NCBI GenBank assembly: GCA_020854015.1
Contig: JADZGG010000244.1
Location: forward strand, 1-11,806
Direction of reading: 5' to 3'
Origin: Flavobacteriales bacterium
GTDB taxonomy: Bacteria; Bacteroidota; Bacteroidia; Flavobacteriales_F; PHOS-HE28
Length of the DNA stretch: 11,806 nt
The number at the start of each line of letters is the position of its first letter. The first letter of the stretch is position 1. The position numbers and the translations under genes are program-made. The notes beneath the pieces are model-generated. The model was given only the letters and a program-made list of their open reading frames with translations, did no database searches and was not told the origin of the DNA. This document shows positions 6,545-11,806 of this stretch, piece by piece.

Positions 6545-7911
6545 GCTTCCGGTGGCGGATGGCGGTGGTTTTCACCCTTCTGGTAGGGGTGCTGCTCGCC
6601 TTGTTCGGCTCGGTGATCCATACGCGGGCGGAAGCGCTGCGGGAAGCGGAATTCTATGACAGACTCGAGGATCGGGCCCTGCTGGTGGAGCGCCTGATCG
6701 ATGAAGCGCGCAACCTTCCTGTGGATGAGGCTGAACACCTGGCGCAAGCGCTTCGCGATGCCTTGCCGAATGAAGCCCTTTCGGTCATCGCAGTGGATGG
6801 AGAGGTTCTCTTTCAACGCGCCATGGATGGTCTTCAACTTCAGAAGAGCTGGCTCGAACTTGCCACGTGGCAGGGCCGCGTTCATGTTTCCCAAGGCCAC
6901 AGGCAGTACGTGGTGATCGACACCCCTGAGGCGCTTCGCAACGGTATCCGTTACACCATGGCCTCCGCAGTTGATGAACAAGGCATGCGTTCCATGGACC
7001 TGCTGCGGCGTACCATGATCATGGCGGGGCTCATCGCACTGTTGCTGACGGCCGTCCTTTCCTGGATCTATGCGAATTGGGCCTTGGTACCCGTGCGCAC
7101 GCTGGTGCATACCGCTGCTGAGATCCGGGAGCCGTCCGAGCGGATCCCGATCCCGAGCTCCCATCGCAAGGATGAACTGGGCGAGATCGCCACCACGTTC
7201 AACGACATGCTTGCCCGACTGCAGGATGCGTTCGAAATGCAACGCTCCTTCATTGCCGGCGCGTCCCATGAACTCCGTACTCCGCTCACCATTGTTCGGG
7301 GTGAAGTGCATCAGGCACTTCAGCTGGTCCAGGATGACCCGGTGCTTAGGGAGAAACTGCTCATCATTCAGGATCAAGCGATCGAGATCCAGGACCTGCT
7401 GAATCAGCTCCTGTGGCTGGCCCGGACCCGTTCGGACCCCGGGCAGATGCCCATGGACATGGTACGCCTCGATGAACTTGCGGACCGTGCCATGGACCGT
7501 TGCAGGATGCGCTTTCCTGATCGGCCTGTGAGCCTTTCCATGTCCGCATCCGATGAGGACTTCGAACCGTTGGTGAAGGGCAATGCCGTTCTACTGACGG
7601 CGGCGATCTACAACCTGTTGTCCAATGCGGCCAAGTACGGGGGGGCGGGGCCGATCCGAGTATCCATCGATACCTCGGATCGTTATGTGTGGGTCTGTAT
7701 CAGTGACGATGGCCCTGGGATGCCGCCGGAGGTCGTGAAGCGTGCCAGAGAGATGTTCTACCGGGCCCAGGACGTGCTTACACTGGACGGTCACGGGATC
7801 GGACTCGCGCTCGTGGAGCGCATCGCCAAGGCACACAGTGGCATGCTAGAGCTCACTACAGCACCCGGTCAAGGAACGAAGGCATGCATCCGTTTGCGGG
7901 CCGGTCGATGA
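6541..7911 (+). CDS. HAMP-domain sensor histidine kinase
   Basis: A 456-residue inner-membrane kinase. Order of parts: TM1 at about 7-26, a periplasmic sensor of roughly 130 residues (27-155) with no Cys and few His, TM2 at about 157-178, HAMP at 180-232, HisKA at 235-298 with the phosphoacceptor H243 in ASHELRTPLT, and HATPase_c at about 345-455. ATP-binding boxes are intact: N-box YNLLSNAAKYG (N358, N362), G1 box DDGPG (389-393), G2 box GHGIGLAL (417-424). It should autophosphorylate at H243 and pass phosphate to D51 of the regulator encoded just upstream, with which it overlaps by 4 nt. The sensor has no recognisable Cache, PAS or metal-binding motif, so the stimulus is unknown. A long antisense frame across its 5' half is a coding shadow. 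Confidence 0.95.
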   Translation: MSFRWRMAVVFTLLVGVLLALFGSVIHTRAEALREAEFYDRLEDRALLVERLIDEARNLPVDEAEHLAQALRDALPNEALSVIAVDGEVLFQRAMDGLQLQKSWLELATWQGRVHVSQGHRQYVVIDTPEALRNGIRYTMASAVDEQGMRSMDLLRRTMIMAGLIALLLTAVLSWIYANWALVPVRTLVHTAAEIREPSERIPIPSSHRKDELGEIATTFNDMLARLQDAFEMQRSFIAGASHELRTPLTIVRGEVHQALQLVQDDPVLREKLLIIQDQAIEIQDLLNQLLWLARTRSDPGQMPMDMVRLDELADRAMDRCRMRFPDRPVSLSMSASDEDFEPLVKGNAVLLTAAIYNLLSNAAKYGGAGPIRVSIDTSDRYVWVCISDDGPGMPPEVVKRAREMFYRAQDVLTLDGHGIGLALVERIAKAHSGMLELTTAPGQGTKACIRLRAGR

Positions 7912-7912
7912 T

Positions 7913-8581
7913 TCAAGCTTCAACAACGAGCTCTTCGGCTGACGCGCCAAGCTCAACAAGCCCTGCGCTGACGGTCCTTACGAAGCCTTCCGGCCCACAG
8001 ATATAGAAACGCTGACTGAGGTCAGGGGCCAGTTCGATCAGCATGTTCCGGTCGATCCGTTGTTCGCGGAAGCCGATCACGTTCTGGCGCGTGAACACGT
8101 TGAGGTAGTCCTTGCGCAACAACCGGGTCAGCTCTTCGTGCATGATCACATCCTCCGCTGTGCGGTTCGAATACACCAGGCGGTTCCCACGCAACAACTT
8201 CATGTGGTGCAACTGGCGGAAGATCGCCAGGAAAGGGGTGATGCCGGCACCGCCTGCGAAGAACACCCCAGGTCCCTTGAAGGTGATGGCCCCGAAGGGT
8301 TCACCGAGCAGGAGGTGGTCGCCAGTGCGCAACTTGGAAAGTTGCTCGGTCACCCCATGATGGTCCCGGTAGATGCGCACGATGAGCTCCAGGTCCGGCC
8401 ACTCCTGTAGTGAAGTGAAAGTGAATGGACGCGACTTCGTGTCCCAGTCCGGCTGATCGATGCGTACATCAGCGGCCTGGCCGGGAATGAAGGCGTAGCC
8501 TTCGGGCTTCTCGATACGCAGCCGCTTCACATCGGGATTGATGTAAACGGACTCAAGGATCCTCACGCGATGGTCGGCCAT
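7913..8581 (-). CDS. Ferredoxin-NAD(P)+ reductase-like FAD-binding oxidoreductase
   Basis: A 222-residue protein of the ferredoxin-reductase (FNR) superfamily. Residues 1-98 are the FAD-binding barrel, with the flavin motif RPFTFTS at 51-57 (R-x-x-T/S class) and GDHLLLGEPFG at 87-97. Residues 103-222 are the NAD(P)-binding half, with GPGVFFAGGAGITPF at 103-117, a VYSNR segment at 136-140 and the late YICGPEGFV at 193-201. There is no 2Fe-2S ferredoxin domain at either end, so it is a minimal reductase that passes electrons between NAD(P)H and an unidentified carrier (ferredoxin, flavodoxin, or a heme protein). It starts 48 nt after the deaminase stop and may share its transcript. Its stop lies one base from the histidine kinase stop on the other strand. 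Cytosolic; no signal peptide. Confidence 0.9.
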   Translation of the reverse strand: MADHRVRILESVYINPDVKRLRIEKPEGYAFIPGQAADVRIDQPDWDTKSRPFTFTSLQEWPDLELIVRIYRDHHGVTEQLSKLRTGDHLLLGEPFGAITFKGPGVFFAGGAGITPFLAIFRQLHHMKLLRGNRLVYSNRTAEDVIMHEELTRLLRKDYLNVFTRQNVIGFREQRIDRNMLIELAPDLSQRFYICGPEGFVRTVSAGLVELGASAEELVVEA

Positions 8582-8629
8582 GACACTGCTGTGGTTCAGC
8601 GGGCAATGTAGCGCCAGGTGAGCCGCGGA

Positions 8630-9199
8630 TCAATGGTCGTCGTTGGCAGGGTCGTAGCCAGGGTGCAGGTGGAACAGGCTGTCCTGAAGGCCGGCGGGTT
8701 CCAGTTCCACCTTGTGCACTTCGTAGTCCAGTGCCTTCAACCACTGCCCGGCATGGTGCCGCAGCGATTTCGGCTCCACAAAGCCCACCCGATCGATGCG
8801 GTATTCGATGATGGCTCCGCGGCACATGGCGCAGGGTTCGAAGGTTGTTATAAGCACCAGGTCCTCGCGGTCAAGACCGTCGAAGGCGACAGTTCCCATC
8901 ATCCGCATCGCGTCGCTGATCGCATTGATCTCCGCATGGCCTCCCGCGTTGCCATCGCGTAACACCGTGTTGTATCCGCGACCGATCACTTCGCCTCGGT
9001 AGACGAGCAGTGCCGCAACAGGTACGTCCAGGCTTCCAATGGCCGCTACGCCCAGCGCGCCAAGGTCCTGAACCTGTGCCGGGGCCAAGCGGGCGGAAGG
9101 CTCGAAGACATAAGCCTTGTGCACCATGGCCCAGCAGAATACGAGTACGCCGGGTACCAACAGGAACACCAGTGCCTTGCGCAGCGGACCGTTCAGCAT
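8630..9199 (-). CDS. Membrane-anchored cytidine/deoxycytidylate-deaminase-fold nucleoside deaminase
   Basis: A 189-residue protein with one N-terminal hydrophobic segment (about residues 10-26) preceded by R7/K8, then a zinc-dependent deaminase domain from about residue 45. The zinc site is complete: H88-A89-E90 in GGHAEINAI (zinc His and catalytic Glu) and P122-C123-x-x-C126 in TFEPCAMCRGAI (zinc cysteines). This pattern belongs to the CMP/dCMP, guanine and tRNA-adenosine deaminase superfamily, which hydrolytically removes an exocyclic amine; the exact base cannot be told. The start ATG is 2 nt after the stop of the T9SS-type gene, so the pair is tightly linked; the frame extends upstream to 9424 but only inside that gene. 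The positive-inside rule suggests the domain faces the periplasm, which is unusual for this superfamily. Confidence 0.88.
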   Translation of the reverse strand: MLNGPLRKALVFLLVPGVLVFCWAMVHKAYVFEPSARLAPAQVQDLGALGVAAIGSLDVPVAALLVYRGEVIGRGYNTVLRDGNAGGHAEINAISDAMRMMGTVAFDGLDREDLVLITTFEPCAMCRGAIIEYRIDRVGFVEPKSLRHHAGQWLKALDYEVHKVELEPAGLQDSLFHLHPGYDPANDDH

Positions 9200-9201
9200 G
9201 C

Positions 9202-10485
9202 TTAGCGCATGTTCATCACCCGCACAACGGAGCGATGGCCTTCGACGCCTGTGCGTTGCACCAGCAGAAGGCCCGACGTGTTGCCAGAGACGTCCAAGGT
9301 GAGCGTTCCGGAAGTACCGTTCCCTCGCGCGATCAACCGTCCTTGTGGGTCGAACACGGAGATGGTTCCCAAGGCACGACCGTCCATCGACATGAGGGTG
9401 AGCGATCCATTGTTCAATGTCCACTGCAGGTCGGTGTCCGTTTCCGGTTCAGCGAGACCATTCGGTCCGTTGAAGCAGGAAGGGTAGAAGTTGAAGGGTA
9501 GGGTGTTGCTCGTCCCCCCTTGAACGAATGGTTCATTGGGGCCCGCGCCAATGGAAGTGCCCAACCCGTAGACCAGCGCTCCGCCGACCACGTTCGGTTG
9601 CACCATGCTCAGCGTGTACGCACCCGGGGGCAGGCAGAGCGTATCGTTCACGTCCTGGTGAAGCGCATCGAGGCTGATCGTACCAGAGGCGACCACGTTC
9701 GCGTTCGGATCGGTGATGGAATACGTGAAGGATGCGGTCACGATGGCTCCTCCGAAGTTCCCGATGGAGACCGTTAGCGGTGCACAAGGTGCTGGTGGAC
9801 ACAAGCTGATCATCGTATCCCAAGCACAACCTAGTGACTGGTAGAACAGTGTCCACAGCTCCAAGGAACCGGTGAACGGGCCTGATGGAACGGTGGCCCC
9901 GGGTTGTATGTTCAGGTAATGGGTCTGTGGGCCCTGACCGATGCCGAAGTAGTTCACCGTCTCTTTCGCCAGCGTGTCACCTTGATCATCGAAGAGAATG
10001 AACCCTGGGTAGTCGAAGAGCGTGGCACTGTTGTTCGAGACCGAGATCACGAAGGCCGTGTCACTGAAGGGGTCCCAGCTGATGGAATTGATGAGCAGGC
10101 TGTCGCACGCCGAAGGGCCGGTAACAGTGAACTGGTGATCGGATGGCGGGGCGAAGTCGCCCATGCCTGTGCCCCCAAGTTGAACGGTATAGGTGCCCGC
10201 TGCGAGCGGTCCGATGGGAATGGTCTCGGTGTGCGGGATCAGGACCGTGATGCCACCGTTATCACCGCAGTTCACGGTGATGTTCACCAAGCTGCCGACC
10301 ACGCTCACATTGGTGTTCGCTACAAAGACCCCACCCCCAGAGAAGTTGCCGATCAGGTTGATGGTGATCGCGTCCGCAGTGGTCGGGTTCGAGGGTTGCA
10401 CTTGGATGGCGTCCACGTAGAAATAGGTCTGCGCGCTCGCCGCGAGGGACAGGGCTGCGGAGCAAAAAAGGATAGCTAGGCGCAT
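9202..10485 (-). CDS. Secreted protein with T9SS type A-like C-terminal sorting domain
   Basis: A 427-residue secreted protein. Residues 1-18 are a signal peptide, with likely cleavage after ASA and mature N-terminus near Q19. The body is beta-rich, Gly/Thr/Ser/Asn-dominated, with Ig-like-looking segments and Cys residues near 73, 127, 220, 229 and 234. The last ~70 residues (from about 358) have the type IX sorting pattern: a strand, ISVFDPQGRLIARG at 375-388, then the T-L-x-L-D-V-S-GLLLVQ run and a basic last strand. The usual PNP-like opening of the domain is not clear, so the domain is somewhat divergent. T9SS carries such proteins across the outer membrane and often attaches them to the surface. 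The start at 10485 is chosen for the signal peptide; an in-frame extension to 10584 lacks any. The membrane deaminase follows 2 nt downstream. Ligand unknown. Confidence 0.85.
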   Translation of the reverse strand: MRLAILFCSAALSLAASAQTYFYVDAIQVQPSNPTTADAITINLIGNFSGGGVFVANTNVSVVGSLVNITVNCGDNGGITVLIPHTETIPIGPLAAGTYTVQLGGTGMGDFAPPSDHQFTVTGPSACDSLLINSISWDPFSDTAFVISVSNNSATLFDYPGFILFDDQGDTLAKETVNYFGIGQGPQTHYLNIQPGATVPSGPFTGSLELWTLFYQSLGCAWDTMISLCPPAPCAPLTVSIGNFGGAIVTASFTYSITDPNANVVASGTISLDALHQDVNDTLCLPPGAYTLSMVQPNVVGGALVYGLGTSIGAGPNEPFVQGGTSNTLPFNFYPSCFNGPNGLAEPETDTDLQWTLNNGSLTLMSMDGRALGTISVFDPQGRLIARGNGTSGTLTLDVSGNTSGLLLVQRTGVEGHRSVVRVMNMR

Positions 10486-10555
10486 GGTTCGTGAGGGGCT
10501 CGTTGAATGAGGACGCGTTCCGGATGAATAATGCGGCCCAAGGCCGGATCGGTCA

Positions 10556-10568
10556 GCCGAAGTTCGGC
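10556..10568. other. Short hairpin in the 112-bp gap between thioesterase and secreted-protein genes
   Basis: GCCGA at 10556-10560 and TCGGC at 10564-10568 form a 5-bp stem with a three-base loop. No T-run follows on either strand, so it is a poor intrinsic terminator and may be chance. It is the only local structure I noted in the gap 10486-10597, which separates the thioesterase from the T9SS-type gene. If a promoter for the downstream genes exists there, no TAnnTTTG-type box was evident. Confidence 0.2.
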
Positions 10569-10597
10569 ATTCCCTCGGGTTCATTCTTCGCCATCCA

Positions 10598-11059
10598 TCA
10601 CATGAAAGGCTTCATCGCCTCATCGATGTCCTTGCGCAGATCCATCAACCGGATGGCATATTGCTGTAGAGCTCTTTCTTCATCGGTGGCAGGCGTCCAT
10701 TCCTTGACCGGTACTGGTATGCCGGCTTCGTCCATGGCCACGAAAACGATGATGCAATGGGTGGTTTTGAGGCGCTCGTTGGTGCGTGGGTCCTGGGCAC
10801 TGATGTCCACAGCGATATGCATGCTGGTGCGCCCTGTATGGATCAGGCGTGCCTGAGCCTCAACGATATGTCCGATCCGGATGGGCTGAAAGAAGCGGAT
10901 GCCGCCCACATAAACCGTCACGCAGTAGTGACCGCTCCAGTTCGCAGCACAAGTATATCCTGCCTGGTCGATCCACTTCATGACCATCCCCCCATGCACC
11001 TTTCCGCCGAAATTGACGTCCGTGGGTTCGGCCAGAAAGCGAAGGGTGGTGGTGTGCAT
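10598..11059 (-). CDS. Hotdog-fold acyl-CoA thioesterase
   Basis: A 153-residue protein of the YciA/BACH-type acyl-CoA thioesterase group, which hydrolyses acyl-CoA to free acid and CoA. Key segment: DVNFGGKVHGGMVMKWIDQAG (from residue 14 to 34), split here as DVNFGG, HGG and MKWIDQAG, with N16 and D31 in the positions that carry catalytic Asn/Asp in this family. A second strand-rich part, YVGGIRFFQPIRIGHIVE at about 50-67, and a late TTHCIIVFVAMDE at 99-111 fit the single-hotdog layout. Length is normal for a single domain. The ATG is 6 nt after the heme lipoprotein stop, implying a shared transcript despite no obvious functional link. Cytosolic, probably oligomeric as usual for the family. 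Chain-length preference cannot be read. Confidence 0.93.
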   Translation of the reverse strand: MHTTTLRFLAEPTDVNFGGKVHGGMVMKWIDQAGYTCAANWSGHYCVTVYVGGIRFFQPIRIGHIVEAQARLIHTGRTSMHIAVDISAQDPRTNERLKTTHCIIVFVAMDEAGIPVPVKEWTPATDEERALQQYAIRLMDLRKDIDEAMKPFM

Positions 11060-11065
11060 GGGCGC

Positions 11066-11584
11066 TCAGGGAAACGAGATGTTCATCAGCGTCTGGTCGA
11101 TGTGTCCGACCTGCGTGTGGCAATTGCGGCAAGCGGCGCCCTGGTCCTTCGCCGACACGCGCACCTCGCCGTTGGGCCGCACGTAGCCCCATACCCAACC
11201 ACTGGCATCCGCGTAGGAGTTGCTGCTTTGCTTGTAGAGGATGGCGTAGGTGCCGATGGTGGAAGCATCCGTCATCAGTTCCTTCACGATAAGCGAACCC
11301 TCGGGGAACAAGGTGTCCGGCGTCACCATCAGGTTCGTGTCGAGAACGGTTGCCGCCAAGGCGTTGTAACGTGTGCGTAACAAGGGTTCACCGTGCCCGG
11401 AACCGCTGGATCGAGCCAGCTGCGCCGTCGATCCCTCGTACCACACGAAGCCGTCCGTTCTCCGGGCCATGTCCAGCAATTGGGCATCCACAGGGTCCTC
11501 GTCCGATTCGTGTTGACAGCCTGGTCCCATGAGACCAACGGCTGCGAACAAGGTGACTAAGAAGGATGGGGTACGTAAGCACAT
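11066..11584 (-). CDS. Cytochrome P460-like c-heme lipoprotein
   Basis: A 172-residue probable lipoprotein. The start at 11584 gives a basic, hydrophobic signal segment (about residues 3-19) ending in LMGPGC with Cys23 as the likely lipidated residue; the lipobox is imperfect because of the Pro at -2. The mature part resembles the cytochrome P460/c'-beta family: FPEGSLIVKELM at 93-104, a TYAILYK strand, SGWVWGYVRPNGEV at 128-141, and a single c-type heme motif C152-R-N-C155-H156 close to the C-terminus followed by an Asp (163). P460 proteins bind a c-heme, some with an extra Lys-heme crosslink, and act on hydroxylamine or NO; many relatives have unknown roles. An in-frame extension to 11638 is possible but would bury the signal peptide. 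The thioesterase gene follows after 6 nt. Confidence 0.78.
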   Translation of the reverse strand: MCLRTPSFLVTLFAAVGLMGPGCQHESDEDPVDAQLLDMARRTDGFVWYEGSTAQLARSSGSGHGEPLLRTRYNALAATVLDTNLMVTPDTLFPEGSLIVKELMTDASTIGTYAILYKQSSNSYADASGWVWGYVRPNGEVRVSAKDQGAACRNCHTQVGHIDQTLMNISFP

Positions 11585-11680
11585 GGGGCAAGGAATGGAA
11601 AGGTAGGAACGGCAACAATAGCCTGCCATTGCGGACACCGGAGAGAGAATGTGGTTGAAATAGGAAAGCCGACCTGCAGG

Positions 11681-11806
11681 TCAGCTCTTCATGTTCTCGA
11701 ACTGAAGAGGCAGTTCGAAGTCCTGCTCGCGGCATAGAGCCATCACAGCCTGCAGATCATCCAGCTTTTTCCCGTTCACGCGGATCAGGTCGTCCATGAT
11801 CTGGGG
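11681..11806 (-). CDS. yajQ: YajQ-family (DUF520) protein, C-terminal part
   Basis: The last 41 codons and TGA stop of a gene entering from the right edge. The translated tail contains [19 protein letters not shown], followed by a final [14 protein letters not shown] ending, which matches the well-conserved C-terminus of YajQ/DUF520 proteins ([12 protein letters not shown] followed by a PLQF-like end). YajQ proteins are small cytosolic nucleotide-binding proteins; some bind cyclic di-GMP and influence gene regulation, others bind RNA or nucleotides. The start and most of the protein lie outside the window. It is read in the same direction as the heme lipoprotein, 96 nt upstream of it. This short gene end was found by translating the reverse strand directly. 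Confidence 0.9.
   Translation of the reverse strand, partial: PQIMDDLIRVNGKKLDDLQAVMALCREQDFELPLQFENMKS

Noticed and set aside
6442..7377. A 311-codon open frame on the - strand across the kinase 5' half and the regulator 3' end.
   Set aside because: It is antisense to two strongly supported genes with intact domain motifs, its translation is rich in His, Arg and Gln with no recognisable domain, and long antisense frames are common in GC-rich coding DNA.
9200..9424. Upstream extension of the deaminase gene into the secreted-protein gene.
   Set aside because: The extension is antisense-free but out of frame with a well-supported gene; the Met at 9199 directly precedes the hydrophobic segment and lies 2 nt after the upstream stop.
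11613..11620. TATTGTTG on the - strand, one mismatch from the Bacteroidota -7 box, upstream of the heme lipoprotein gene.
   Set aside because: No TTG at the expected -33 spacing, and a one-mismatch match is frequent by chance, so it is not listed as a promoter.
11671..11682. Perfect 12-bp palindrome GACCTGCAGGTC overlapping the YajQ stop.
   Set aside because: About three 12-bp palindromes are expected by chance in a window this size; there is no repeat copy, no T-run and no context for an operator.

Overview
The window most likely comes from a Bacteroidota bacterium, probably a relatively GC-rich member of the Flavobacteriales or a close relative. The evidence is a secreted protein with a C-terminal domain like those of the type IX secretion system (9202-10485), a DUF2490 outer-membrane-type protein, a DUF4173-type membrane protein, ATGA-overlapped operons, and starts with little or no Shine-Dalgarno sequence. 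The lineage is inferred from protein character only; no rRNA or marker gene is present. There are 14 protein-coding genes, two of them cut by the window edges. I saw no tRNA, rRNA, CRISPR array, insertion sequence or phage gene, and the layout looks like ordinary chromosome.

Left block (1-3053, + strand). A tight run of four genes: the C-terminal end of a DUF4173-like membrane protein, a four-helix membrane protein, a membrane-anchored endonuclease/exonuclease/phosphatase (EEP) family protein, and a multi-helix membrane protein with an unusual polar/aromatic motif. The first gap is 4 nt and the next two junctions are 4-nt ATGA overlaps, so these genes are probably translationally coupled. A separate small three-helix membrane protein follows. 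The gene-free stretch 3054-3259 ends in a strong hairpin terminator and carries further pairing segments that could be a small structured RNA or a structured 3' UTR.

Middle block (3260-7911). A SulP-family anion transporter and a DUF2490 protein form a minus-strand operon with a 17-nt gap. A two-component system (OmpR-type regulator and HAMP/HisKA histidine kinase, ATGA overlap) is transcribed divergently from a 154-bp shared upstream region. Regulation of the transporter operon by this system is plausible from position but unproven.

Right block (7913-11806, all - strand). In transcription order: the end of a YajQ-family protein, a cytochrome P460-like c-heme lipoprotein, a hotdog-fold acyl-CoA thioesterase (6 nt after the heme protein), a secreted T9SS-type protein, a membrane-anchored cytidine-deaminase-fold protein (2 nt after the secreted protein), and a stand-alone ferredoxin-reductase-like flavoprotein. 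Its stop is one base from the histidine kinase stop, so the two genes converge with no room for a terminator between them.

No obviously new defence or mobile system is visible. The best leads are the candidate structured RNA at 3054-3259, the membrane-tethered deaminase paired with a secreted protein, the coupled membrane/EEP operon, and the heme lipoprotein-thioesterase pair.
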